Below the pieces are notes generated by a model. It worked only from the letters and a program-made list of their open reading frames with translations, was not told the DNA's origin and ran no database searches. Source: Nitrospira sp. ND1 (GTDB taxonomy: Bacteria > Nitrospirota > Nitrospiria > Nitrospirales > Nitrospiraceae). Taken from it: a DNA stretch of 64,000 bases. Numbering within the stretch: position 1 is the stretch's first letter; each line of letters begins with the position of its first letter. Positions 1 to 8,800 of the stretch are shown here, piece by piece. The DNA is taken from assembly GCF_900170025.1 (NCBI RefSeq), contig NZ_FWEX01000006.1, positions 714,795 to 778,794 of the forward strand, in the 5' to 3' direction. The translations under genes and the position numbers were made by a program.

Positions 1-1
1 C

Positions 2-694
2 TCCCCGGTTGCCACCGGGCCGATCCAGGCCAATCCCGCTTCGCTGGCACTCACCAGCGCCAGCGCAGCCGGCACCTTGAGCCTGCGCAAAACAGGAACG
101 GACCAGCATATCTATTCGCTCAGCACCAGCCAGCCCTGGGTGTGGCTCAACCCACCGTATGGAAGCACTCAGACGATCTCCAGTGAAACAGATCAGATTG
201 TCGTGACAGCCAAGTCCACCGGCCTTGCAGCAGGAACCTACTCAGCGGTGGTGTATATCGTCGAGTCCGGCCCGAACAACTTCTCCAACACACTGCGCAT
301 CCCGGTGACGTTTACGGTTGCCGCAGGCCAGACGGCCGCTGCAGCACCGTCGGCGCCGACTCAATCGGCGGTCACCGCACCGCCTCCTCCGCCCCCCACT
401 CCGCCGTCGCCGCTCCCGGTGGCGACCACGCCTTCGTCGACGGCACCCAAGACTGCGAGTGCCACGGTCAGCTGGAATGCGAATACCGAGTCGGATCTGG
501 CAGGGTATCGGATCTACGTCGGGACGCGATCGGGCAGTTATGGATTTGCGGGGCCCTTCGAAGTCACCAACCGCACCAACTTCACGATCCAGAATCTACC
601 GGTCGGTGCGACCTATTTCTTTGCCGTATCGGCCTTCGACAAGTCTGGGAACGAAAGTGCCAAGTCTGCGGAGGTCAGCAAGAGCCTGTTCTAA
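2..694 (+). CDS. BACON/Ig-like and fibronectin type III domain protein, 5' partial
   Basis: The reading frame is open from base 2, so the gene starts upstream of the window. The N-terminal part (SLRKTGTDQHIYSLSTSQPW..., then an AGTYSAVVYI strand) looks like a BACON or Ig-like beta-sandwich of the kind that ends extracellular proteins. A Pro/Ala/Ser/Thr linker follows (codons around 310-465). After it comes a fibronectin type III domain: SWNANTESDLAGYRIYVGT, then a final strand ATYFFAVSAFDKSGNES. Such proteins are usually exported and bind carbohydrate or protein; no catalytic motif is visible. A TTG at 77 is not a credible start because the homologous fold continues upstream. Function is otherwise unknown. 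Confidence 0.8.
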   Translation, partial: SPVATGPIQANPASLALTSASAAGTLSLRKTGTDQHIYSLSTSQPWVWLNPPYGSTQTISSETDQIVVTAKSTGLAAGTYSAVVYIVESGPNNFSNTLRIPVTFTVAAGQTAAAAPSAPTQSAVTAPPPPPPTPPSPLPVATTPSSTAPKTASATVSWNANTESDLAGYRIYVGTRSGSYGFAGPFEVTNRTNFTIQNLPVGATYFFAVSAFDKSGNESAKSAEVSKSLF

Positions 695-725
695 GCGAAC
701 GCGAAATAGAGAAGAGCGAGAGACC

Positions 726-757
726 GTGAGCTGGCGCGCAGCAGGCGCCCAGCTTAC
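726..757. terminator. hairpin between convergent genes, likely bidirectional terminator
   Basis: GTGAGCTGGCGC at 726-737 pairs with GCGCCCAGCTTAC at 745-757 around a short loop, with one bulge. It lies between the end of the FN3 gene (694) and the TAA of the convergent gene (754-756), which it overlaps. There is no strong T-run. Confidence 0.45.
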
Positions 758-1590
758 GGGGAAGTGATCGGAAGGACCGCCCTGGCGCAGCGAAATCCCG
801 TATAGCTATTGCGAGTCTCCGGCGGCAACTTCGACCGACCGTAGGTCAGCAAGTACTTCGGCAAGTCCGACCAGGACCCGCCACGCACGACACGAAACGC
901 TCCCCGTTCCGGTCCGGCTGGATTCTTCGAAGCGCTGGTTTCGTAGTAATTGGCCCCGTACCAATCGGCAACCCATTCCCCGACATTCCCCGCCATCTGA
1001 TGCAGCCCATAGGGGCTGCGACCGGTATCGTACCGTTGAACTGGCGCAAGCACCTGGCTGTAGCTGAATCGGGCGCCAAGCCCGAAGTTCGCCACCTCAT
1101 CAGTCGGAGTCCGATTGCCCCAGGGAAACAATCGCCCATCACTCCCCCTTGCGGCCTTCTCCCACTCGGCTTCAGTCGGGAGCCGTGCACCCCGCCAGCG
1201 ACAATAGGCCTCCGCATCGAACCAACTAACGCCGATGACCGGGCGATCATGATGCCGGGCCGGATCCACCGCCTCCCATTGCCAGGGCTCAGCCCGGCTC
1301 GTCACCGAGAGAAATTCGGCATACCTCCGGGTCGTGACTTCGTACCGGTCGATCTCGAACCGGTCGACCCATACCCGGTGTTGCGGCCGCTCATCCTCCA
1401 GCGCATCCGTTCCGTCGGCCCCCATGAGAAAGTCTCCTTCAGGAATCGAGACCATGGGCGGGTCGGGAAGCGGCGCAGCTTCAACCTCTTTGTTTTTCCG
1501 CAGCCGCTCAAGCTGTGCGTACGCTGAATCGCCGGTTGCCAAACCGGTAATCGAGAGAGACAGGATGAGGAGACTCACAAGCAATCGCAT
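754..1590 (-). CDS. secreted SUMF1/FGE-sulfatase-domain protein lacking the catalytic cysteines
   Basis: The protein has a signal peptide (MRLLVSLLILSLSITGLATG) and a formylglycine-generating-enzyme fold. Visible family landmarks are IPEGDFLMG, DEVTTRRYAEF-like, PVIGVSWFDAEAYCRW, RLPTEAEWEKAARG, FPWGN, GNVGEWVADW, RGGSW and GFRCARA. True formylglycine-generating enzymes carry two catalytic cysteines in the stretch after GGSW. Here that stretch reads LPKYLLTYGRSKLPPE, with no cysteine. It is therefore probably not a sulfatase-activating enzyme but a periplasmic paralogue of unknown role. I chose the ATG at 1590 because a TATGCT hexamer lies 7 nt before it; ATG at 1602 is the alternative. Confidence 0.85.
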   Translation of the reverse strand: MRLLVSLLILSLSITGLATGDSAYAQLERLRKNKEVEAAPLPDPPMVSIPEGDFLMGADGTDALEDERPQHRVWVDRFEIDRYEVTTRRYAEFLSVTSRAEPWQWEAVDPARHHDRPVIGVSWFDAEAYCRWRGARLPTEAEWEKAARGSDGRLFPWGNRTPTDEVANFGLGARFSYSQVLAPVQRYDTGRSPYGLHQMAGNVGEWVADWYGANYYETSASKNPAGPERGAFRVVRGGSWSDLPKYLLTYGRSKLPPETRNSYTGFRCARAVLPITSP

Positions 1591-1719
1591 GCCGGGAAGC
1601 ATACACAAACAGCCCCCCAGGCGCGAGCGCTCTGCGAGAACCCTGAACGAGTCATGAGAAGAGCAGGGTGGTCAAAACGAGGTGAGAACGCCGTTGGAGC
1701 TCGTTTTCACCATGGCTGA

Positions 1720-2379
1720 TTAAAGAAGGATTCCACCGACGACCCAATGCCGGTCATCCGGCACGTCGATGAGGAGCCGGGAGAGGTTCATCTCGGCCAA
1801 TTGCGCCGCGACATCATCCTCGGTGAATGCGGCCAACAGCGAGTTGTAAAAATCGCGCTTCAAGATCGGATCTTCTTTGCCTGCATATTGATCCACTAGG
1901 GCCTGAGCCGCCTCAGGAGAGTCCGGCCGCAAAAGATCCATCACCAGAACACAAGCGCCGGGCTTAGCCAATTGCTTCAGGCGAAACCAGAACTGCAGCG
2001 GATTCGGGACATGGTGCAGGAGACTGTTCGACAACAGAGCATCGGCCTGTTCCGGCAGGTTGAGCGATTGAAACCGCTCACAACAGAGGGTGATGCGATT
2101 CGCCAGTCCCGAACGGGCGATCGCCTCCGCCGCCAAATCCAGCATGGGACGGCTGGCATCCACGGCCGTCACTCGGGCGTCCGGGAAAGAGCGGAGAAAA
2201 CGAATGGGAATATCTCCCGGTCCGCATCCCAGATCGACGACATGACCGCCGGCCCAATCGGGAAAGTATTCGCGAAAACGATCGACGAAACCCTGATTCT
2301 CCTCAGCGAAATCCGCCTTCGCATAGGCACGGGCCTGCGCCGCATCGTCCATCAGCTCCGGTTCCAGCACGCGCTTCAT
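1720..2379 (-). CDS. class I SAM-dependent methyltransferase
   Basis: The 219-residue protein has the SAM-binding motif I VVDLGCGPGDI (about residues 47-57), the acidic end of strand 2 (VTAVDAS) and the motif LSNSLLHHVPNP, typical of class I methyltransferases of the Methyltransf_25/11 type. The substrate cannot be deduced. Its ATG overlaps the stop of the upstream MOSC gene by 4 nt (2376-2379), so it is the third gene of a prmA-MOSC-methyltransferase operon and probably translationally coupled. Confidence 0.85.
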   Translation of the reverse strand: MKRVLEPELMDDAAQARAYAKADFAEENQGFVDRFREYFPDWAGGHVVDLGCGPGDIPIRFLRSFPDARVTAVDASRPMLDLAAEAIARSGLANRITLCCERFQSLNLPEQADALLSNSLLHHVPNPLQFWFRLKQLAKPGACVLVMDLLRPDSPEAAQALVDQYAGKEDPILKRDFYNSLLAAFTEDDVAAQLAEMNLSRLLIDVPDDRHWVVGGILL

Positions 2380-2879
2380 CGATCACCCCACCCGCTTAGG
2401 TCGTCCGATTCCAGCACAACAGGATCTCCCGGCCGCACCGTCCCTTCGTGAAGAACCCGCGCATAGAGCCGGCTCCATCCGGGATGCGTCTCCTGGGCAA
2501 TTCGTTCATAGTCCCCGTCCTTGAACCACTGCGCATTGTATCGACAGGGCGTCGTATAACTCGTCATCTCCAGCCGCACCTGCTCACCGATTCGAAGTCG
2601 ATCACCGGGCCGGATGAGTGACCAGTCGAGCCCCGCCAGAGTGAGATTCTCCCCGGACGAACCAGGACCGATCGAATGACCTTCAGCCCGAAGGGCGTCG
2701 ATCACCTCCAGGGAAAAGAGGCAGACCGCCCGATCCGGACCGCCGTGATATTTCCGGTTGCGCTGACGATCCCCGACCAATCCGTCACGCGTCACCTGCG
2801 CAGACAGTACCGCCGACTTCGGCACCCCGCCGTCAGACAGGCTCACCTGATGCACCTGTGGAATGACCGGTTGTGCCAT
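2376..2879 (-). CDS. MOSC domain-containing protein (YiiM-like)
   Basis: MOSC domains bind the molybdenum cofactor or sulfur carried on a cysteine. Landmarks are SSGENLTLAGLDW, then PGDRLRIGEQVRLEMT and TTPCRYN, whose cysteine corresponds to the conserved MOSC cysteine, and a closing VRPGDPVVL strand. YiiM-type proteins help reduce N-hydroxylated compounds. I start at the ATG at 2879 (MAQPVIPQVHQVS), just after the end of prmA at 2887. An upstream start at 2951 would overlap prmA by 65 nt and add an unconserved-looking tail. The 3' end overlaps the methyltransferase start (ATGA). Confidence 0.85.
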   Translation of the reverse strand: MAQPVIPQVHQVSLSDGGVPKSAVLSAQVTRDGLVGDRQRNRKYHGGPDRAVCLFSLEVIDALRAEGHSIGPGSSGENLTLAGLDWSLIRPGDRLRIGEQVRLEMTSYTTPCRYNAQWFKDGDYERIAQETHPGWSRLYARVLHEGTVRPGDPVVLESDDLSGWGDR

Positions 2880-2886
2880 CTCGGTA

Positions 2887-3822
2887 TCAGGAGCAGAGCC
2901 CGCCGTCACAGGATTCCATGCCGGTGGCCTCCAGGGCGACCCATCCGTCACGTTCTCTCGATGCCCTCACGTAGACTCCATGCCCGGCATAGGCGGCTTC
3001 GACCTCCGCCCGCTGATCGACCAGCAGACCGGACAGCAGCAGGCGCGCGCCGCCCGCCGCATATCCACAGAGCGTCTTCGCAGCGTTCAACAGGGTCTGC
3101 CGATCCAAATTCGCGAGGACCAGAGTGGGCTCGAATCCGTGGTGAGATTGCTGCGTCTGAGCATATTCCACCGCCAATGTCAGCCGCGCATCGAACTTGT
3201 TGACCTGAGCGTAGTCCCGCGCGCACTCAATCGCCACCGGATCGAAATCCTCCCCGACTGCCTCCGAGGCCCCGAGCCGCAACGCCACCATCGCCAACAC
3301 ACCGCTCCCGGTTCCTACATCCAGCACGCGATCGGTGGGCGTCACCACCTCTTGCAGCCATTCGATCAACAGCTGGGTGGTCGCATGGTGGCCGGTGCCG
3401 AACGCCTGCTTGGGATCGATGAGCAATTCGATGTCATCGGGATTCAGCGCCACCGCTTTCCAACTTGGCCTGATGACCACCCGCCCCACCCTGATCGGCT
3501 CCACCAGACGCGACCACTGGGCGTTCCAGTCACGGTCCGCCAGGCGGTTGATGGTAATCGCGCCGGCCGGGTCAGGATGATCAAGTCGGCTCAACGCAGA
3601 CCTCAGGCCCTGCCACGTATCCGGTCCGCAACGGGCCGCGGGCCAGTAGAGATGGATACAGTCCTGTTCCTGCCAGGCTCCCGTCACATCCGGCTCGTTC
3701 AGCACCCCCAGGAGTTCACCGGCATCGAGCGATGTCTGCACATCGACTTGAATCCAGTCGCCCGGACCGGGCGTGTCGGACACATCAGCGGTACAATCAT
3801 CTGTCTTCGAGGTTGACGCCAT
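2887..3822 (-). CDS. prmA: ribosomal protein L11 methyltransferase PrmA
   Basis: PrmA trimethylates ribosomal protein L11 in the cytoplasm using SAM. The 311-residue length is normal. The N-terminal half is the L11-recognition domain (WNAQWSRLVEPIRVG...), followed by the linker ALNPDDIELLIDPKQAFGTGHHATT, which is diagnostic for PrmA. The SAM motif RVLDVGTGSGVLAMVAL and the NLDR segment follow. It heads a three-gene operon and is divergent from the MutS-like gene at 3852, with only 29 bp between the two start codons. Confidence 0.93.
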   Translation of the reverse strand: MASTSKTDDCTADVSDTPGPGDWIQVDVQTSLDAGELLGVLNEPDVTGAWQEQDCIHLYWPAARCGPDTWQGLRSALSRLDHPDPAGAITINRLADRDWNAQWSRLVEPIRVGRVVIRPSWKAVALNPDDIELLIDPKQAFGTGHHATTQLLIEWLQEVVTPTDRVLDVGTGSGVLAMVALRLGASEAVGEDFDPVAIECARDYAQVNKFDARLTLAVEYAQTQQSHHGFEPTLVLANLDRQTLLNAAKTLCGYAAGGARLLLSGLLVDQRAEVEAAYAGHGVYVRASRERDGWVALEATGMESCDGGLCS

Positions 3823-3841
3823 CTCAGACTCCCAGTATCGT
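3813..3841 (+). promoter_or_regulatory. sigma70-type promoter for the MutS-like gene
   Basis: TTGACG (3813-3818), a 17-nt spacer and TATCGT (3836-3841). The start codon at 3852 is only 10 nt past the -10, so the leader would be about 4 nt. The -35 lies inside the start of prmA on the other strand. Confidence 0.55.
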
Positions 3842-3851
3842 CAGCGGTACG

Positions 3852-5744
3852 ATGAAACCTGATACAGAATTGACACCATCACGAAGGTCGCCCGCGCGGG
3901 AACACAGTCTGGTGCGAATGCTGCGCCGCGTGGCACAGCTGGAGACGAATGCCCGCCGGGCCAGCGCAAGGTTTACAACCTGGCGGCTCGCAATCTTTGC
4001 CGTCGGACTTTTCGGCTCTATCATTCCGCATAAACTGGGATGGACCCTGCTCGGCAACGCCACCCTCGCGTTCAGCTTCATGCTGTTCCTCATTGTGGCC
4101 TGGCATCATAACAGGCTCGAAGATCGCTTGCACCGGCTCCGCCGCTGGCAGGGCATCAAGCAGGTGCACCTCGCGCGCATGCGTCTGGGCTGGGCCGACA
4201 TTCCGTTTCGCCCGGTACCCGTGCCTGAACGACACGGGTACGCGACCGACCTCGACCTCGCCGGGCCCCATTCACTCCTGCACCTCATCAACAACACCGT
4301 CTCGTCGCAGGGCCAGGAACGGCTCGCTTCGTGGCTGTTCGATCAACCGCCCGAACCCGCGCAGTGGGCCGTCCGGCAGGCTCTCATCAGGGAATTGACG
4401 CCGCTTTCCCTGCTCAGGGACCGATTATCATTGGAAGCGCAGGCGGTTGAAGACGCCGATATCGACGGCCGGCGGCTCCTCGCAGTGCTGCAGAAGCGGG
4501 TCGACAGTCCCAGCTTCATGCCCATGCTACTGACCGAAACCTTCCTCGCCCTTGCCACGGCTGGGCTCATGCTGACGGATCTCGTGTACGGAATCGGCAA
4601 CTATTGGATGTTGTCGTTCGGTCTCTATGCATTCCTGTTTCTCTCCGTCCGCAGCCGCTCGGAAGAAATCTTCGACCATGCCCAATCACTGCACCGGCAA
4701 CTGGAGCGGCTCAGCGCCGTCATAGGTTATCTGGAACGACGATCGTACCGTGCCGCCCCCCGGTTGGCGGAACTCTGTCGGCCGCTCCTGCAACAGGACA
4801 CCAGCCCCTCCACCTCACTGAAACAGGCCGCCTCCGTGATGAACCGGCTCAGCGTTCGGGCCCATCCGCTGGTGCATTACCTCATCAACGCCTTCGGTCC
4901 CTGGGACCTCTACCACACCTATCGCCTCCAGCACCTACAAGATAGGATTGCCGCCGTCGCGCCGCAATGGTTCGAGCTGCTGGCCGAATTGGACGCCGCC
5001 GCCTCTCTGGCGACGTTCGCCTACCTGCACCCGGACTACCCCTGGCCCTCGCTGCAGCAGCCGGATGACGCCGCCCATCTCAACGGTGCCGGACCGATCC
5101 TCGATGCGCAGGGACTGGCGCACCCGCTCATCCCCGCGAAGGCCCGCGTGGCCAATCACATTGTGTTTCAGGAACGCGGGCGCATGTTCCTGGTGACCGG
5201 CTCCAACATGTCCGGCAAGAGCACCTTTCTCCGCACCATCGGCATCAACACCTGCCTTGCGCAGGCCGGGGGCCCGGTCTGTGCCGCCTCGTTCCGCTGG
5301 TCGCTGGTGCGCATCGGCAGCTGTATTCGGGTGGACGATTCCCTCGACGGCGGCCTCTCCTTTTTTTATGCCGAGGTGAAACGGCTCAAGAAAATTCTCG
5401 ACAGCACCAGGGACATGAACAGACCACCTGTGCTCTGGTTGATCGATGAAGTCTTCAAAGGCACCAACAACCGGGAGCGGCTCATCGGAGGACGCGCCAT
5501 CATTGCGGCCCTAGCAGGAGGAAACGGATTTGGCCTCGTCACCACCCATGACCTAGAACTGGCTGATTTGGAGCGCCAACTCCCTACCGTCACCAACGTG
5601 CATTTTCAGGAAACCGTGGCGGAAGGCGCACTGCACTTCGATTATCGATTGAAACCTGGTCCCTGCCCCACCACCAATGCGCTGCGGATCATGGCACTCG
5701 AAGGGCTGCCGGTGGAAAGTCCACCCTCGACGACATCACGATAG
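3852..5744 (+). CDS. membrane-anchored MutS-like ATPase
   Basis: The 630-residue protein ends in a MutS domain V ATPase. It has Walker A GSNMSGKSTFLRTIG, the signature-like DDSLDGGLSFFYAEVKRL, Walker B PVLWLIDEVFKGTNNRERL and THDLELADL. The mismatch-binding and connector domains of true MutS are absent. Instead two hydrophobic segments lie at about residues 42-62 and 65-82 (LAIFAVGLFGS..., TLAFSFMLFLIVAW) and another pair lies at about 220-265. This resembles the membrane-associated MutS-family ATPases seen scattered in bacteria, whose role is unknown; mismatch repair should not be assumed. The start at 3852 is supported by the promoter at 3813-3841. There is no Shine-Dalgarno. Confidence 0.85.
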   Translation: MKPDTELTPSRRSPAREHSLVRMLRRVAQLETNARRASARFTTWRLAIFAVGLFGSIIPHKLGWTLLGNATLAFSFMLFLIVAWHHNRLEDRLHRLRRWQGIKQVHLARMRLGWADIPFRPVPVPERHGYATDLDLAGPHSLLHLINNTVSSQGQERLASWLFDQPPEPAQWAVRQALIRELTPLSLLRDRLSLEAQAVEDADIDGRRLLAVLQKRVDSPSFMPMLLTETFLALATAGLMLTDLVYGIGNYWMLSFGLYAFLFLSVRSRSEEIFDHAQSLHRQLERLSAVIGYLERRSYRAAPRLAELCRPLLQQDTSPSTSLKQAASVMNRLSVRAHPLVHYLINAFGPWDLYHTYRLQHLQDRIAAVAPQWFELLAELDAAASLATFAYLHPDYPWPSLQQPDDAAHLNGAGPILDAQGLAHPLIPAKARVANHIVFQERGRMFLVTGSNMSGKSTFLRTIGINTCLAQAGGPVCAASFRWSLVRIGSCIRVDDSLDGGLSFFYAEVKRLKKILDSTRDMNRPPVLWLIDEVFKGTNNRERLIGGRAIIAALAGGNGFGLVTTHDLELADLERQLPTVTNVHFQETVAEGALHFDYRLKPGPCPTTNALRIMALEGLPVESPPSTTSR

Positions 5745-5816
5745 CGCATTGCATCAGTTCAATAATTTCGGCAGACTGATCCTCGATTCCGGACACGAAC
5801 GGCGGCACATAGACAC

Positions 5817-5830
5817 AGGAGGCACCCATC
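5817..5830 (+). promoter_or_regulatory. strong ribosome binding site before a possible ATC start codon
   Basis: AGGAGG at 5817-5822, a 5-nt spacer, then ATC at 5828-5830 in the frame of aas. No ATG, GTG or TTG occurs in frame between the upstream stop (5810-5812) and TTG at 5867. The site suggests initiation at the rare codon ATC. Confidence 0.5.
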
Positions 5831-8800
5831 GACCCCCAGCCCGACTCCTCATCGACCCGACTTCCCTTGCGCGGACTCCTGATCGCACAGTTCTGCGGCG
5901 CCTTCAACGACAACGCCTGGAAATTCATGGTCGCGCTTCTGGGCATCCGGGCAGCCACAGCCGCACTCGCGCCGGGCCAGGATCTGGAAACCGCATCTCA
6001 GACCCAGACGACCCTCGCCATGGTCGTGTTCACCCTGCCGCTGGTCCTAACGTCATTCGTGGCCGGATTTTTTGCCGACCGTATCAGCAAACGCACCGTC
6101 ATCATCACGATGAAGGCGGTGGAGGTGCTGCTGATGGCCGCCGCAACCCTCGCGCTGCTGTCGAACCCGACCGGAGGGCTCTGGGCACTCGTCGTGCTCG
6201 CCTGTATGGGCGTCCACAGCGCGATCTTCAGTCCGGCTAAATACGGCATTCTTCCCGAACTGCTCCCGCACGAACAACTCGCGCGAGGCAACAGTATCCT
6301 GGAGCTGTTCACCTTCCTGGCGATCCTCACCGGCACCACCGCCGGAGGTTTCTTACTGGCCGGGGCAGGAACACAACCCTGGCTGGCCCCCCTCGCGTTG
6401 ACCCTGCTGGCCTTGGGCGGATTCGCGGCAGCCTGGGCCGTACCGCCGGTGGCGCCGGCACGCGATGCGGGCGGATTGTTCGACACCTTGCGCGGAGCCT
6501 TGTCGGCATTGCAGGCGGACCGGCTGCTGCGTCTCGCCATTACCGGCGCGGTCTTCTTCTGGACCATCGCCAGCCTCGTCGTCCAGAACGTATTGGTGTA
6601 TGCGAAAGCGGTGCTGGGCCTCTCGGATGCCTTGGCGACCGTCCCCTCCGCCTTGATCTCGGTGGGTATCGGACTGGGCGCGCTCGTGGTCGGCCGCCTC
6701 TCCCGTTCCCGCGTGGAATACGGACTGGTGCCCCTGGGAGCGGCCGGCGTCGCCACTTTCCTCCTGATCCTCGGATGGTGGACGCCCCCGTTCGGCGGCA
6801 CGCTGGCGCTCATGATCGCGCTGGGTATGTCGAGTGCGCTCATCTTCATCCCCATCAATGCCCTGGTACAGTGGCGCGCACCCCACGACCGGCGGGGATC
6901 GGTCATCGCCCTCGAAAACATTTGTGTCTTCACCGGTATCCTGCTGGGGTCGTTGAGTGGCGGTATCCTGGCCAACGTAGGCCTTTCGACCGTCGGCATT
7001 TTCCTCGCGGCAGCCCTCGTCACGACCATTGGAACAGCCTGGGCCATGTGGCTCATGCCGGAAACCTTTCTGCGATTGGTTCTCGTGCTGCTGACCAATA
7101 CCATCTACCGGTTGCGCATCGTCGGACAGCAGCAGGTGCCGGTGACGGGCGGCGCCCTTCTGGTCCCCAATCACATCTCCTTCATCGACGGCTTTCTGCT
7201 GATCGCGAGCCTGGATCGTCCCATCCGGTTCGTTGTGGATGCCCAGTACGTCAATCACCGGCTCTTCAAGCCGTTCATGCGGGCGTTGCAGGTCATCCCG
7301 ATTTCATCGGCTGGCGGTCCCCGCGTGATTCTCCGCGCCCTGCGCGAGGCGGGTCATGCGCTTGATGCCGGTGACCTTGTCTGCATTTTCCCTGAAGGCC
7401 AAATTACCCGCACCGGAAACCTCCTCCCGTTTCGCCGCGGATTCGAACGGATCGTCAAAGGACGGGCGGTTCCGGTCCTACCGGTTCACCTGGATCGCGT
7501 CTGGGGCAGCATTTTCAGTTTTGTCGGGGGGCGATTCGTCACCAAATGGCCGGAGCGTGTTCCTTATCCGGTCACCGTTTCGTTCGGGACTCCGGTTCCC
7601 GCCGAGACGCCGGCGCACGAACTCCGTCGCCTCGTCCGCGAACTCGGTGAAGCTGCCTGGCAGTTACGGAAACCGACCCGGCGCCCCTTGCACCAGGCCT
7701 TCATCAGCACCATGCGGCGGCATCCCTTCCGCCTCGCAATGGCCGATGCGACGAAACCCCACGTGTCTTCGCTCCAGGCCTTGATCGGGGCGATCGCCCT
7801 GGCACGCGCCCTGAAAACCCACTGGCAGGGCCAACAGAATGTGGGCCTGCTGCTGCCGTCGACCGTGGCAGGAGCGCTGACGACAGTCGCCGCCACCCTC
7901 GCGGGCCGCACCTGCGTCAACCTCAACTACACCGTGGGCAAAGCCGGGCTGGAATCGGCCGTCCGCCAGGCGCACCTGCGCACTATCGTCACCAGCCGAA
8001 AGTTTATCGAGAAGGCCAAGCTCGAACTCCCGGAAGGCCCCACCATTCTCTGGCTGGAGGACATCGGCGCCACCATCGGCACGAGGGACAAACTCACCGC
8101 CGCAGCCCTCGCTGCACTGGCTCCGCTCCGTCTTCTGGAATCGGCCTGCGGACAGACCGGACGCGTCACCATGGATCACCTCGCCACCATCATCTTCAGC
8201 AGCGGCAGCACCGGCGAGCCGAAAGGCGTGATGTTGTCTCACTTCAGCATCGACGCGAATGTGCAGGCCGTCTCGCAGGTGCTCCCCCTTGCCGAGGATG
8301 ATCGAATCCTGGGCATTCTTCCCCTCTTCCACTCGTTCGGCTACCTCGTGTTCTGGTACGTCACGCTCAACGGCGCTGCGACCGTGTTTCATCCTTCACC
8401 GCTCGATGTGACGGCGATCGGTGAACTCTGTGCCAAACACCGCCTCACATTTCTGGTCTGCACCCCCACCTTTCTGCAGCTCTATCAACGGCGCTGCACC
8501 CCGGAACAGTTCAGCACGCTACGTGTCGTTCTCACGGGGGCGGAAAAATTGCCGCTTCGCCTTTGCGAATCGTTCCAAGACCGCTTCGGTATCGGCCCGA
8601 TCGAGGGCTATGGCGTGACCGAATGTGCGCCGGTCATCGCCGTGAACTGCCCGGATTTTCGCGCCGCAGGATTTTTCCAACCGGCCTCGCGGCGTGGCAC
8701 CGTCGGCCAACCGCTGCCCGGTGTCTCCACCCGCATCGTTGATCCGGAGACCTTTGCGATCCTTCCCCCCGGCACGGCAGGCATGCTGCTCGTCAAAGGG

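Noticed and set aside
2863-3816. Plus-strand open frame opposite prmA
   Set aside because: PrmA motifs are on the minus strand; this frame is a shadow.
5998-7258. Minus-strand open frames opposite the MFS domain of aas
   Set aside because: The plus-strand MFS/PlsC/AMP-binding protein is complete and conserved.
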